The notes beneath the pieces are model-generated. The model saw only the letters and a list, made by a program, of their open reading frames with translations, had not been told where the DNA came from and made no database searches. Source: Desulfovibrio sp. An276 (GTDB taxonomy: Bacteria; Desulfobacterota; Desulfovibrionia; Desulfovibrionales; Desulfovibrionaceae). Taken from it: a stretch of DNA of 52,554 nt. Each line of letters starts with the position of its first letter. Position 1 is the first letter of the stretch. The position numbers and the translations under genes are program-made. Location: assembly GCF_002159665.1 (NCBI RefSeq), contig NZ_NFJC01000023.1:1-52554 (forward strand). The letters are read 5' to 3'. Positions 36,789-45,632 of this stretch are shown here, piece after piece.

Positions 36789-37853
36789 TTAGCCCCTGTG
36801 GCCGTAGTTGCTGTCTATCCAGTCAAGGTAAGCGCCCGAGCGCACGTTTTCGATCCACTCCTCGTTGGCAAGATACCAGCGCACGGTGTCCGCCAGCCCT
36901 GTGTCAAAGCTGTGGGCAGGCTTCCAGCCAAGCTCGCGCTCAATCTTCGAGCAATCTATGGCGTAGCGGAAGTCGTGCCCAGGCCTGTCCTCCACAAAGG
37001 TTATCTGATCTGCGTAGCGTGTGGGCGAGGGGACCTCGTCCTGCAGGATGGCACAAATGGTTTTGACTACCTCGAGATTGGTGCGCTCGGAGTGGCCGCC
37101 AATGTTGTAGCTTTCACCCACAAGGCCTTTTTCGAGGACAAGGGCAATGGCAGAGCAGTGGTCTTCCACGTGCAGCCAGTCACGGATGTTGCTGCCGGTG
37201 CCGTAGACAGGAAGGGCATTGCCGTCCAGGGCGTTCAAAATCATGAGGGGGATGAGCTTTTCCGGGAACTGGCGCGGGCCGTAGTTGTTGGAGCAGTTGG
37301 TGATGAGGATGGGAAGCTTGTAGGTTTCGTGGAAGGCGCGGACCAGGTGATCGCTGGCTGCCTTGGAGGCGGAGTAGGGGCTGTTGGGGCTGTAGGGTGT
37401 TGTCTCGCAAAAGGCCGGATCCCCGGGCTTCAGGGCACCAAAGACCTCGTCCGTGGAGACATGGAGGAAGCGGAAGGAGGAGCGTGCGGGTTCGTCTAGG
37501 TTCTGCCACCAGTTCTTGACAACACGCAAAAGGGTGGAGGTGCCAAGGACGTTGGTGCGCACAAAGGCCTCGGGATCGATGATGGAGCGATCCACATGGC
37601 TTTCGGCTGCAAAGTTCACCACTGCGTCCGGCTTGTATTGGGAAAGAAGCAGGCCAACCAGTTCCGCGTTGCCTATGTCGCCCTGTACAAGAATGTGGTC
37701 TGGATCGTTGACGAGACTTGCAAGGTTATCCGGATTACCGGCATAGGTGAGCTTGTCCAGATTGATGACGCGCTCGCCGCGAGCCCTTGCCTGCAGGACA
37801 AAGCAGGAGCCTATGAAGCCCGCTCCGCCTGTAACGAGAAGTGTTTTTGCCAT
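36789..37853 (-). CDS. rfbB: dTDP-glucose 4,6-dehydratase
   Basis: A 354-residue extended short-chain dehydrogenase converting dTDP-glucose to dTDP-4-keto-6-deoxyglucose, an early step to dTDP-L-rhamnose and other deoxysugars. NAD-binding GGAGFIGS is at the N-terminus. The family markers FAAESHVDRSI and STDEVFG are present, and the active site is YSASKAASD (YxxxK). Length is normal. No rfbA, rfbC or rfbD is adjacent, which is unusual since these are commonly clustered. Confidence 0.93.
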   Translation of the reverse strand: MAKTLLVTGGAGFIGSCFVLQARARGERVINLDKLTYAGNPDNLASLVNDPDHILVQGDIGNAELVGLLLSQYKPDAVVNFAAESHVDRSIIDPEAFVRTNVLGTSTLLRVVKNWWQNLDEPARSSFRFLHVSTDEVFGALKPGDPAFCETTPYSPNSPYSASKAASDHLVRAFHETYKLPILITNCSNNYGPRQFPEKLIPLMILNALDGNALPVYGTGSNIRDWLHVEDHCSAIALVLEKGLVGESYNIGGHSERTNLEVVKTICAILQDEVPSPTRYADQITFVEDRPGHDFRYAIDCSKIERELGWKPAHSFDTGLADTVRWYLANEEWIENVRSGAYLDWIDSNYGHRG

Positions 37854-38018
37854 TGATATTCCTTGGGAAGTCGGGAGGACAGTGTCGTTCCCTGGTTTGT
37901 GAAGCGTGAGTTGCGCCTGGCCGGGACGCTGCCCCTTGGGGAAGATGCAGGAGTGGCAGTTCTTGGGGGCAGATGCAGAAAGCGGCGGGATATTGGCTTG
38001 TGCGCAACAGCAAGATTA

Positions 38019-38348
38019 TTACTGAATTGCGTGGGCAAGCGTGTCGGAGATCCAGTAGTTGATGCTTACTCCTGCGTCGGCAGCCTTCTTTGCGATTTGT
38101 TGATGCAAAGCCGGTGATATTCTGAGATTGAAGCGTCCAGAGAAAGGTTTTTCAGGTTCCTTGCCTACCTCTGCACAAAGCTCAAGATAGTCCTCCACGG
38201 AATCCGCCAATGCCTGTTTCAGTTCATCAATCGAACGCCCCTGAAAAGTTACAACATCATTTAGATGCAGAATTTCCCCATGAAAGATATCTGCTTCGGA
38301 ATCGTAGTCAAAACGGCCCTGATAGCCCTTGTAAGTAAGTGTATTCAT
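38019..38348 (-). CDS. hicB: HicB family antitoxin
   Basis: A 109-residue antitoxin. The N-terminal HicB partial RNase-H fold (KGYQGRFDYDSEADIFHGEI, then FQGRSIDELKQALADSVEDYLEL) sequesters HicA. The C-terminal SGRFNLRISPALHQQIAKKAADAGVSINYWI is a ribbon-helix-helix DNA-binding domain, so the antitoxin probably represses its own operon. It overlaps hicA by 4 bp, in the order toxin then antitoxin. Confidence 0.92.
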   Translation of the reverse strand: MNTLTYKGYQGRFDYDSEADIFHGEILHLNDVVTFQGRSIDELKQALADSVEDYLELCAEVGKEPEKPFSGRFNLRISPALHQQIAKKAADAGVSINYWISDTLAHAIQ

Positions 38349-38599
38349 GGAATGAGTCCTATATTGGTAAAAAAACGCCTTACTGATTTGACTGCACCCT
38401 TGTCAGTAGTCGGCTGAGGGTGGGGACGATGGAACACGGCTACCTGTTTTCCCCAGATCAGCCATACTCGTGAACCTCTCCCCTCTTTGATGATTCCACC
38501 ATAGCCTTTGAACAAGCTTTCTATGTCGAACCAGGAGATGGTAGAACTGACTGGATCGGCAAAGATGGCTTCCAAGGTTTTTCGTTGTTTGTTGTTCAT
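38345..38599 (-). CDS. hicA: HicA family mRNA-interferase toxin
   Basis: An 84-residue HicA with a double-stranded-RNA-binding-like fold that cleaves mRNA when not bound by HicB. The family pattern is seen as the N-terminal helix (KQRKTLEAIFADPV), SWFDIESLFKGYGG, the basic strand GRGSRVWLIWGKQVAVFHRPHP (the conserved catalytic His in the HRPH loop), and the C-terminal VKSVRRFFTNIG. Complete in length. The start codon overlaps a likely promoter/operator. Confidence 0.9.
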   Translation of the reverse strand: MNNKQRKTLEAIFADPVSSTISWFDIESLFKGYGGIIKEGRGSRVWLIWGKQVAVFHRPHPQPTTDKGAVKSVRRFFTNIGLIP

Positions 38600-38604
38600 G
38601 GCAT

Positions 38605-38632
38605 ATAGTACTATGTTGTAGTATCAAGTCAA
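38605..38632 (-). promoter_or_regulatory. probable hicAB operator
   Basis: On the minus strand TTGACT (38632-38627) is a -35-like element. ATAGTACTAT (38605-38614) is a perfect 10-bp palindrome, with the related half-site GTAGTAT beside it. The palindrome is only 5 bp from the hicA ATG, so a promoter using it as -10 would give an mRNA starting inside the annotated frame. Its role as a HicB-binding site is more likely. Confidence 0.4.
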
Positions 38633-38667
38633 GTCTAAAGAGGATTTGGGCAACAGGCAGAAAAAGG

Positions 38668-38717
38668 GCAAAAAAAAGACACAGAAAGAAGCCTTCCTGT
38701 GCCTTTTTTGTGTCTTT
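38668..38717 (-). terminator. terminator of the phn operon
   Basis: AAAGACACA (38717-38709 read on the minus strand) pairs with TGTGTCTTT (38683-38675) and is followed by a long T-run. It lies about 40 bp after the phnN stop. The plus strand also shows a shorter T-run. Confidence 0.75.
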
Positions 38718-38758
38718 GGGGCTCGATCTGTTTTGCCCGAAGACAGGTCTCTGTTTTT

Positions 38759-39364
38759 CTAGCCAGCCCTGCCAGTGCTCACGCGAGCATCGCGCAGGGT
38801 GTTGAGCTCTCCACACATGAGATCCCGTATCATTTTTGCAAAGGTTGCTGCTGCAGCGTCCAGGGATCCGGAATTGTCGATGCGCAAGGGGGCAGGCATG
38901 CCCGAAACCTCGGGCAGGGGCATGGAGGCCCTTGCAAGCCGCTCTTCAAGCGCAGCTCCGTTCTCGCGGCCGCGCCCTTCAAGGCGCGTGCGCAGAACGT
39001 CCAGTTTCACGTCTACGAGTACAGGGACGAGGGTGGGGTAGCAGGAAAAGGCCCTGCCAAGGGCCTCGCGCGAGCCGTTGACCACAAGGGTTATGCCGTT
39101 TGCAAGGGCAAGTCCTGCGCTTGCCGGAATGCCGTAGAAAAGGCCGTGGCTGTGCCAGGCAAGCGAAAAGGCTCCGTCTTCCTCAAGATGAGCAAAGCGT
39201 TCCTCGCTCACAGGGATGTGCCACTCACCCCTTGCTGCGGGCCTTGTGATGTAGCGGCGCACAAAGGCTACCGGAGCGCCTTGCAAAAGCGTTTTTGTGG
39301 CCGAAAGAAGACTGTCCTTGCCTGCCCCGGAGGGGCCCATGACGTAGATGAGAGAAGCTTGCAT
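38759..39364 (-). CDS. phnN: ribose 1,5-bisphosphate phosphokinase
   Basis: A 201-residue P-loop kinase converting ribose 1,5-bisphosphate to PRPP, the last step in recycling the C-P lyase ribosyl product. The P-loop GPSGAGKDS is at the N-terminus, followed by the guanylate-kinase-like RYITRPA and the lid HSHGLFYGIPA. The ATG at 39364 is chosen because it overlaps the phnM stop (TGATG) and gives the family length; the frame remains open to 39391. Last gene of the operon. Confidence 0.92.
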   Translation of the reverse strand: MQASLIYVMGPSGAGKDSLLSATKTLLQGAPVAFVRRYITRPAARGEWHIPVSEERFAHLEEDGAFSLAWHSHGLFYGIPASAGLALANGITLVVNGSREALGRAFSCYPTLVPVLVDVKLDVLRTRLEGRGRENGAALEERLARASMPLPEVSGMPAPLRIDNSGSLDAAAATFAKMIRDLMCGELNTLRDARVSTGRAG

Positions 39365-40506
39365 CAGAACACCTGCCTTCCCTCGCGCCACACGCTGCGC
39401 ACGAGGGGTACGTCGTCCACAAGGCGCAGCACAGCGAGATCTGCCCTCAGGCCCTCTGCAATGCGGCCCCTGTCCTTCAGCCCCACTGCGTCTGCCGGGC
39501 GGCTTGTCACAAGCTGCATGGCCTCGGGCAGGGTCATGGTGCCGTGCTTTGCCAGGGTGAAGACTGCGCCAATGAGGCTGATGGGTACGTAGTCCGAGGA
39601 CAGGGCGCCAAGGTAGCCCTGCTTTGCCACCTCTTCGGCACCCACGTTGCCGGAGTGGGAGCCACCGCGCACGATGTTGGGTGCGCCCATGAGCACTGTC
39701 ATGCCGCTTTCGGCAGCGTAGCGCGCGGCCTCTTCGGTGGTGGGGAATTCGCAGATGCTCACACCGTTGGCAAGGGCCTCGTTCACGTGTTCGAGCAGGG
39801 TGTCGTCGTGGCTTGCCATGGGCAGCTTTCTCTGGTGGCAGAAGGCCACAACACTTGCCGCATTGCCGTCTGCGCAGGCGTCACGCCTTGCCTGCAGCTC
39901 ATCCACCATGCGGCTGAATTCCTCGTCCGTCCAGGAGACGATCTGGCTGTAGTAGGTGCGGTAGCTTTCGGTGTTGCGCCACTGGCGCTGGCCCGGGGTG
40001 TGGTCCATGAGGGAGACCAGGTGCAGGGCAGGCTCGTCCGTTAAGGGGAAGAAAAGATCCTGCATCCTTGGGTCCGCCACCTCGCAGCGCAGGTGCAGAA
40101 GGTGATCCGCGCGCAAGGCGCCTGTTTCGCGGCAGGCGTGCAGGGCCTGCACTGCCTCGCCCAGCATGGCTATGCGCCCCTTGTCGTGGTATTCGCCAAC
40201 CGAGAGTGCGTCAAAGACCGTGGTGATGCCGGAAGAGACTATCTGGGCGTCGTGGGCGAAGAAGGCGGACTCGGGCTCCGGCCAGAGCACCTTGGGCCTT
40301 GGCAAGAGATGCTTTTCCAGATTGTCCGTGTGCAGCTCCACAAGGCCAGGCACAAGGTAGCCGCCCTCGCAGTCGTACACCTGGGTGCCCCGAGGGGCAG
40401 GCCCTTCGGCTATTTCCGCAATCTTGCCGTCGCGGACAACTACGTGGCCGTCCATAATCTCGTATTCGAGAACAATGCGGCAATTGCCAAAAACAAGTTC
40501 GTTCAT
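39364..40506 (-). CDS. phnM: alpha-D-ribose 1-methylphosphonate 5-triphosphate diphosphatase
   Basis: A 380-residue amidohydrolase-fold enzyme that removes pyrophosphate from the ribosyl-phosphonate triphosphate before C-P cleavage. The metal site HxD is seen in VELHTDNLEKH. Later signatures are SLMDHTPGQRQW, ASHDDT and a PNIVRGGSHSGN segment close to the family's. The C-terminal RGRIAEGLRADLAVL is the typical metallohydrolase end. It starts 15 bp after phnL and overlaps phnN by one base at the stop/start. Confidence 0.93.
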   Translation of the reverse strand: MNELVFGNCRIVLEYEIMDGHVVVRDGKIAEIAEGPAPRGTQVYDCEGGYLVPGLVELHTDNLEKHLLPRPKVLWPEPESAFFAHDAQIVSSGITTVFDALSVGEYHDKGRIAMLGEAVQALHACRETGALRADHLLHLRCEVADPRMQDLFFPLTDEPALHLVSLMDHTPGQRQWRNTESYRTYYSQIVSWTDEEFSRMVDELQARRDACADGNAASVVAFCHQRKLPMASHDDTLLEHVNEALANGVSICEFPTTEEAARYAAESGMTVLMGAPNIVRGGSHSGNVGAEEVAKQGYLGALSSDYVPISLIGAVFTLAKHGTMTLPEAMQLVTSRPADAVGLKDRGRIAEGLRADLAVLRLVDDVPLVRSVWREGRQVF

Positions 40507-40521
40507 GAAATATTCCTTGTC

Positions 40522-41235
40522 TTACGCAGACTTGAGCTCTGCGTCGTGGCGCTCGTTGATATGCACAAGGCTTGTGGCCACCTTTTCGCGCGTATCGTCG
40601 TCGTGGAAGATGCCAACCACAGCGCAGCCGTTTGCGCAGGCCTCCCTGATGAGCTCGACCACAACCTTGCGGTTTTTGGCGTCCAGGGAGGCAGTGGGCT
40701 CGTCCAGAAGCAGGATGGGTGTGGGCCGTATGAAGCCGCGGGCAATGTTCACGCGCTGCTGTTCGCCGCCGGAGAAGGTGGCGGGTGCCAGGTTCCAGAG
40801 CCTCTGGGGGAGGTTCAGGCGGGCAAGGAGGGTTGCCGCGCGCTCATAGGCCGTCTTTTGGCGAACGCCTGCGTTGAGGAGGGGTTCGGCGACTATGTCC
40901 ATGGTGCTGACCCTGGGGATGACGCGCAAAAACTGGCTCACGTAGCTGATGCAGGTGCGGCGCAGCATGCTCACTGTGCGCGGGTCTGCACTTGCTATGT
41001 CCACCTCTCCCTGAGGGCAGTGGACTATGATGCTGCCGGAAGTGGGCAGATAGTTTCCGTAGAGGGCCTTGAGCAGGGTGGACTTGCCAGCGCCCGAGGG
41101 GCCGAAAAGGGCCACGCATTCTCCTGCCCTGACGGAAAAGTTGATGGAATCAAGGGCGTCTATGCGGGTGCCGCCCTGCTGGTGCAGGACAAAGTGCTTG
41201 CACAGATCCCTGACTTCTATGACTGTCCGAGACAT
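40522..41235 (-). CDS. phnL: C-P lyase ABC-type ATPase PhnL
   Basis: A 237-residue ABC-like nucleotide-binding protein that associates with the C-P lyase core rather than with a membrane permease. Walker A is GPSGAGKST, the signature FSGGEQQRVNIARGF, and Walker B LLLDEPTASLD, with switch residues in GIFHDDDT. It is homologous to PhnK but shorter. It starts 23 bp after phnK. Confidence 0.92.
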   Translation of the reverse strand: MSRTVIEVRDLCKHFVLHQQGGTRIDALDSINFSVRAGECVALFGPSGAGKSTLLKALYGNYLPTSGSIIVHCPQGEVDIASADPRTVSMLRRTCISYVSQFLRVIPRVSTMDIVAEPLLNAGVRQKTAYERAATLLARLNLPQRLWNLAPATFSGGEQQRVNIARGFIRPTPILLLDEPTASLDAKNRKVVVELIREACANGCAVVGIFHDDDTREKVATSLVHINERHDAELKSA

Positions 41236-41258
41236 GGGAAATTCCTTGCTGCTTCAAA

Positions 41259-42122
41259 TCAGCCCTGGAGTATGGAGGAGACCAGAAGCTGGGTGTAGGC
41301 GTGGTGCGGGTCGTCGAGAACCTGATCCGTAAGGCCCTGTTCCACTACATGGCCGTGGTACATGACCATGAGCCTGTGGGAGAGGAGGCGGGCAACGGCA
41401 AGATCGTGGGTGACCAGGATGACGGCCAGATCCATATCGCGCACAAGCCTGCGGATGAGGTCCAGAAGGCGCGCCTGCACGGAAACGTCGAGGCCGCCTG
41501 TGGGCTCGTCCATGAAGACAAGGCGCGGGCTTGTGACAAGGTTCCTTGCTATCTGCAGGCGCTGCTGCATGCCGCCGGAGTAGCTGGCTGGTGCGTCGTC
41601 CACGCGCGTTCTTGGAAGTTCCACCTTGTCGAGCCACTCAAGGGCTGTCTCGCGCAAGCGGCCGTAGTGGCGCTCGCCCCTGGCCATGAGGCGCTCGCCT
41701 ATGTTTGCGCCAGCGCTCACGCGCATGCGAAGGCCGTCCCTGGGATTCTGGTGCACGTAGCCAAGCTCTGTGCGCAAGAGTCTCCTGCGCTCGCCCTCGC
41801 TCAAGGCATGCAGGTCGATTTCCCTGTATTGTGTGCCTTCTTCTGTGTCGAAAGCGTTATCGTTGGCGCCAGTTTGCGTGAGCTTTTCGTTACCTTCGCG
41901 TGACAGGGCAGGGTCTGTACTTCTGTAGACAACCTGGCCGAAGGTTGGGGTGAGGCGCCCGGAGAGCATGTTCAGAAGGGTGGACTTTCCGGAGCCGGAT
42001 TCGCCCACAATGCCCAGGACCTCGCCGGGCCACAGATCCAGGGAAATGTCCTGGCAGCCTACGTGCTCCCCGTAGAGTTTGGTCAGGGAGCGGGCGCTCA
42101 GAAGGGGGGTAGAGGTATTCAT
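41259..42122 (-). CDS. phnK: C-P lyase ABC-type ATPase PhnK
   Basis: A 287-residue ABC-like ATPase that binds the PhnJ face of the C-P lyase complex. Walker A is GESGSGKST, the signature YSGGMQQRLQIARNL, and Walker B LVFMDEPTGGLD, with the switch His in LVTHDLAV. The ATG at 42122 overlaps the phnJ stop by one base, which fixes the start; a longer frame reaching 42416 lies over phnJ. A segment around residues 75-105 (YRSTDPALSREGNEK and on) is longer than in the E. coli protein, probably a loop insertion. Confidence 0.92.
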   Translation of the reverse strand: MNTSTPLLSARSLTKLYGEHVGCQDISLDLWPGEVLGIVGESGSGKSTLLNMLSGRLTPTFGQVVYRSTDPALSREGNEKLTQTGANDNAFDTEEGTQYREIDLHALSEGERRRLLRTELGYVHQNPRDGLRMRVSAGANIGERLMARGERHYGRLRETALEWLDKVELPRTRVDDAPASYSGGMQQRLQIARNLVTSPRLVFMDEPTGGLDVSVQARLLDLIRRLVRDMDLAVILVTHDLAVARLLSHRLMVMYHGHVVEQGLTDQVLDDPHHAYTQLLVSSILQG

Positions 42123-43066
42123 CACTTGGCCTCGCTTTTCTCCGTATCCTTCGTCCTTGCTTCCTCTGCCTGCCTTTTTGCCAGGGTGGCCTGGCAGGAG
42201 TCGCTGTCCGAGCAGACAAACATGCGCGTGCCCTGATCGTCCAGGACAACCTCGTCGAGGTAGCTTGTGCGCGACCCGCAGATGGCGCAGGGCTCGTCCC
42301 AGTGCTGGACAGTGAAGGGGTAGTCCTCGAAGTCCAGGCTCTTCACGTTTGTGTAGGGCGGGATGGCGTAGAGGCGCTTTTCCCTGCCTGCGCCAAAGAG
42401 CTGCAGGGCCGGGCACTGATGCATCTTGGGGTTGTCGAAGCGGGGAATGGGCGAGGGCGAGGTGATGTAGCGGTCTGCCACGCGCACGGGATAGTCGAAG
42501 CTCATGGCAATCGTTCCGTGGCGCATGATGTCCTCGTAGATCTTCACGTTCATGAGCCCGTATTCTTCCAGGGCGTGGAGCATGCGGGTCTCCTGCTCGC
42601 TTGGCTCAAGCCAGCGCAAGGGTTCCGGCAGGGGCACCTGGTAGACCAGGATCTGGTCTTCCCTCAAGGGTTCTTCCGGGATGCGGTGCCTTGTCTGGAT
42701 GAGGGTGGCCTCTGAGGTGTGGGTGGTTGTCGCAACCCCCGTTGTCCTTTTGAAGAAGGAGCGGATGGAGACGGCATTGGTGGTCTCGTCCGAGCCCTGG
42801 TCAATGACCTTCAGCACATCCTCCTTTCCTATGAGGCTTGCCGTGACCTGTATGCCGCCCGTACCCCAGCCGCAGGGCATGGGCATTTCCCTGCCCGCGA
42901 AGGGCACCTGGTAGCCGGGGATGGCTACGGCCTTCAAAAGGCCTCGGCGTATCATGCGCTTGCTGCTCTCGTCCAGGTAGGCAAAGTTGTAGCCTGCAAG
43001 CGGAGCCTGTGCTTCGTTATCTTTGCCTTTGTTTTCGGCCTTTTGTGTATCCTGCTGCAAGATCAT
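42122..43066 (-). CDS. phnJ: carbon-phosphorus lyase catalytic subunit PhnJ
   Basis: A 314-residue radical-SAM C-P lyase that cleaves alpha-D-ribose 1-methylphosphonate 5-phosphate to methane and a cyclic ribose phosphate. The four conserved cysteines C260, C263, C285 and C291 have spacing 2-21-5, exactly that of E. coli Cys241/244/266/272, which carry the iron-sulfur cluster and the thiyl site. The core signature CGWGTGGIQVTASLIG is intact. An N-terminal 20-residue charged leader is extra. It overlaps phnI by 4 bp and phnK by 1 bp. Confidence 0.95.
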   Translation of the reverse strand: MILQQDTQKAENKGKDNEAQAPLAGYNFAYLDESSKRMIRRGLLKAVAIPGYQVPFAGREMPMPCGWGTGGIQVTASLIGKEDVLKVIDQGSDETTNAVSIRSFFKRTTGVATTTHTSEATLIQTRHRIPEEPLREDQILVYQVPLPEPLRWLEPSEQETRMLHALEEYGLMNVKIYEDIMRHGTIAMSFDYPVRVADRYITSPSPIPRFDNPKMHQCPALQLFGAGREKRLYAIPPYTNVKSLDFEDYPFTVQHWDEPCAICGSRTSYLDEVVLDDQGTRMFVCSDSDSCQATLAKRQAEEARTKDTEKSEAK

Positions 43067-44235
43067 GCCTGTTCTCCGCTTGTCTGTGCTTCGTCTTCGC
43101 TCTTCCTGCTGCGGTTTTTGCGCAGTTCGCGGATGAGGGAGAGCTCTGCCTGGAAGTCCACGTAGTGGGGGAGCTTGATGTGCTGCACAAAGCCCGAGGC
43201 GTCCACGTTGTCGCCGTGCAGAAGCACAAATTCCGGATTCTGGGCAGGGCCTGTTTCTTCCTCTTCCATCTCCTTTGCCCTGAGAGCGCGGTCCACTATG
43301 GACATGGAGAGGGACTTGCGTTCGTTGTTGCCAAAGACAAGGCCGTAGCCCTGGGTGAAGCAGGGCTCAAGCGCTGTGCCGGTGTATCTGCTGATGGTCA
43401 CGCATTCCGTGACCTCGATTTCGCCAATGACCAGGGGGAAGTCCAGCTCCTCGGGGATGATGGTGCACTCGACATACCCCCTGCGCAGCTCCGAGGTGAA
43501 GGGGTGCACTGCGCCAAAGCCGCGCTGTGTGGAGTAGGCCATGCCGAGCAAAAAGCCCTCGTCTGCCCTTGCCAGCATCTGCAAACGCAAGGGGCGGTCT
43601 TGGGGCCTGTCGCAGGGAAGCTCCAGGGGGTCGCGGGTGATGTCGGGGATTTGGGAAAGCTTCCTTGCATCCTCTTCTTTCCTGATTGAGGACCAGGAGC
43701 GTTCGAGCAGGCCTTCCTGCTCAAGGGCGTGCGCAGCCCTGGGCGTGCGGGCAGGATGGGGAATGCTTCCCTCAAAGGCAGCGATGTCCTCATTGTCCCT
43801 TGTGTCCTCTTTGGCGAGGGTCGGGGCGGTCTTTTCCAGGGATCGGTCAAGGAGCCTGTGGGTGTAGTCAAAGGTGGATCCCAGGACCTGGCCGCCTGGC
43901 AGATCCTTCCAGGTGGCGGAGATGCGCCTTTCCTGGCGCATGCAGTCGGTTTCCAGGGGCAGGCTTGCGGCAAAGCGGGGAAGCGTTGTGCGGTAGGCAC
44001 GCAAAAGGAAGATGGCTTCCTGCAGATCGCCTGCGGCCTGCTTGATGGCAAGGGCTGCGAGCCTTGGGCAGTAGAGGCTGGCCTCGGCCATGACCCTGTC
44101 TACTGCGAGTTTGAGCTGATGGCCTATCTGATCAAGGCCGATTTCCGGGATGAAGGCCGGGCCCCTGCGCTCTTCGTGCAAAAGCGCGTGGGCTGCTGCT
44201 ATGGCCTTTTCTCCGCCCTTCACGGCAACATACAT
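43063..44235 (-). CDS. phnI: alpha-D-ribose 1-methylphosphonate 5-triphosphate synthase subunit PhnI
   Basis: A 390-residue core subunit of the C-P lyase complex. PhnI with G, H and L transfers the ribosyl triphosphate of ATP to methylphosphonate. The N-terminus MYVAVKGGEKAIAAAHALL is the standard PhnI start. DQIGHQLKLAVDRVMAEASLY, FDYTHRLLDR and VQHIKLPHYVDFQAELSLIRELR follow in order. Residues about 135-175 (acidic, Thr/Pro-rich) form a looser insert. It starts 69 bp after phnH and overlaps phnJ by 4 bp. Confidence 0.94.
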   Translation of the reverse strand: MYVAVKGGEKAIAAAHALLHEERRGPAFIPEIGLDQIGHQLKLAVDRVMAEASLYCPRLAALAIKQAAGDLQEAIFLLRAYRTTLPRFAASLPLETDCMRQERRISATWKDLPGGQVLGSTFDYTHRLLDRSLEKTAPTLAKEDTRDNEDIAAFEGSIPHPARTPRAAHALEQEGLLERSWSSIRKEEDARKLSQIPDITRDPLELPCDRPQDRPLRLQMLARADEGFLLGMAYSTQRGFGAVHPFTSELRRGYVECTIIPEELDFPLVIGEIEVTECVTISRYTGTALEPCFTQGYGLVFGNNERKSLSMSIVDRALRAKEMEEEETGPAQNPEFVLLHGDNVDASGFVQHIKLPHYVDFQAELSLIRELRKNRSRKSEDEAQTSGEQA

Positions 44236-44304
44236 GGTATCCTCTCTCGGGTTTTTCGTCTTGGCTAGTATCGCCTGGGATAGTGAGACTCGCTTTGTCC
44301 AACG

Positions 44305-44901
44305 TCAGGACCTTTGCAGGAAAAGCCTTGTTGTGCGCGGCAATCCTGCCACAAGGCCCTGGCCGCAGAAGATGACATCAACGCCCTGTGGAAAGCGGCC
44401 GTTGTTGTCCTGCCACTCTTCAAGGAAGGTTTTTGTGGGCACAAAGGGCAGGGGTACGGTATCCCTGATGCCCGGGCCCTTGGCCAGGATGTCCGGGCAG
44501 CCGGAAAAAGTGGCGTCGCACACAACGAGAGTCGCGGACCTGTCCGGATAGGCAGGGGTGCCCTGCCTGAGGCTTGCGAGGGCTGGCGCACTCTCAAGGC
44601 TCCGCACAAGGACAAAGTCTGCCTCGCAAGGAGCTTCGGCAAAGTTCATGCCTGTCTGAAAGCGAAGCCAGCCTGCGACATCATCGTTGTTCAAGCCTTC
44701 GCCAAGATGGACTGCGCTTGTCTGATCGCACAGGGTCAGGGCAATGGAGGCCAGTTCCCAGGGCAACGGCAGGTGTGCGCCTGAAAGGTCTTCCGGGAGC
44801 TTTTGCGGCTGGCAGGGGCGAGCCAGGGCCTGCAAGAGGGCGCGAAAACAGTGCTGGCACAGGGCAACAGTGTCCCTGGCCGGAGAGAAGGGTGTTTGCA
44901 T
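44305..44901 (-). CDS. phnH: C-P lyase subunit PhnH
   Basis: A 198-residue PhnH, a PLP-transferase-fold protein without cofactor that forms part of the PhnGHIJ core. The N-terminus matches the pattern of the family (FSPARDTVALCQHCFRALLQALARPC). Further stretches are the ALTLCDQTSAVHL strand and the C-terminal GPGIRDTVPL, close to the family's GPGI motif. The ATG at 44901 is chosen from homology; the Shine-Dalgarno is weak, so translation may rely on coupling to phnG 50 bp upstream. A longer frame to 45114 overlaps phnG. Confidence 0.9.
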   Translation of the reverse strand: MQTPFSPARDTVALCQHCFRALLQALARPCQPQKLPEDLSGAHLPLPWELASIALTLCDQTSAVHLGEGLNNDDVAGWLRFQTGMNFAEAPCEADFVLVRSLESAPALASLRQGTPAYPDRSATLVVCDATFSGCPDILAKGPGIRDTVPLPFVPTKTFLEEWQDNNGRFPQGVDVIFCGQGLVAGLPRTTRLFLQRS

Positions 44902-44953
44902 GGCAGTGAAAAGCGTAACCTTGAATGTTGGTGAAAGGGACGAGCGGCAGGCC

Positions 44954-45562
44954 CTAGTCCTTGTCCTCGCCGCGGACCATGGTGAAGAAGTCGACCTTTG
45001 TGGCAGCGCTTCTTGTTCTGTCGCGCTCGTATCTTGCGGACAGGTTCTTTGCAAGATGTGGCAAGAGATCGTTTTCGAGCAAGGGGGCAAGGCCTTCGTC
45101 CTGCCACAGGGCATCGCAAACGGCCATCATTTCTGCATGGCGCGGGCTCTCGCCAAGAACATAGCCGCAGCCGGCTATGTGGTCCTTGCCTGAAGTCAGG
45201 TTCACGCAGCAGCGCGTAACCAGTGCCTCTCCCACGTTGAAGGCCTGTCCCTGGCCGCCTATGCGGCCGCGAACCATGACAAGGCCGCATTCGGGTCCGC
45301 GGGTCAGCGTCCAGCAGGGCAGGACACCCTTCTTGTCAAGGCCATCCAGAAAGGCCTCGAGGCTGGATTCCTCGGCAAGGCTCAGAAGACGCAGGCGTTC
45401 GGCCCTGGCTGCGTTCCCATGGTTTCTCGTCTCTGTTTCGTTTATGGCCTTTGTTTCTTCTGTGGCATTGGTGCCGTATGCTTCGGATTGCATTGCGAAA
45501 ATCTCGGAAATTGTTTTTACAGAACAGGACATGCCAGGAGTCCCGTTAATGGGTATTGACAT
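44954..45562 (-). CDS. phnG: C-P lyase subunit PhnG
   Basis: A frame of 202 residues containing a complete PhnG. The family core begins near residue 50 (RLRLLSLAEESSLEAFLDGL) and continues with RGRIGGQGQAFNVGEALVTR and the C-terminal TKVDFFTMVRGEDKD, very close to the E. coli ending. The first 45 residues are polar and not part of the family; the true start could be the Met at residue 24. No good ribosome site precedes either. The gap of 70 bp to the DUF1045 gene contains a stem-loop. Confidence 0.9.
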   Translation of the reverse strand: MSIPINGTPGMSCSVKTISEIFAMQSEAYGTNATEETKAINETETRNHGNAARAERLRLLSLAEESSLEAFLDGLDKKGVLPCWTLTRGPECGLVMVRGRIGGQGQAFNVGEALVTRCCVNLTSGKDHIAGCGYVLGESPRHAEMMAVCDALWQDEGLAPLLENDLLPHLAKNLSARYERDRTRSAATKVDFFTMVRGEDKD

Positions 45563-45606
45563 GCCATAACGGTTTTTATAAAAAGAGGCATCCCCTTGCT
45601 GGAAAC

Positions 45607-45632
45607 CCTTGAGGTCCAGGTGGTCCTCAAGG
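45607..45632 (-). other. intercistronic stem-loop after the DUF1045 gene
   Basis: CCTTGAGG (45607-45614) pairs with CCTCAAGG (45625-45632). It is directly adjacent to the stop codon of the upstream gene and lacks a T-run. It is more likely to protect an mRNA 3' end than to terminate. Confidence 0.5.
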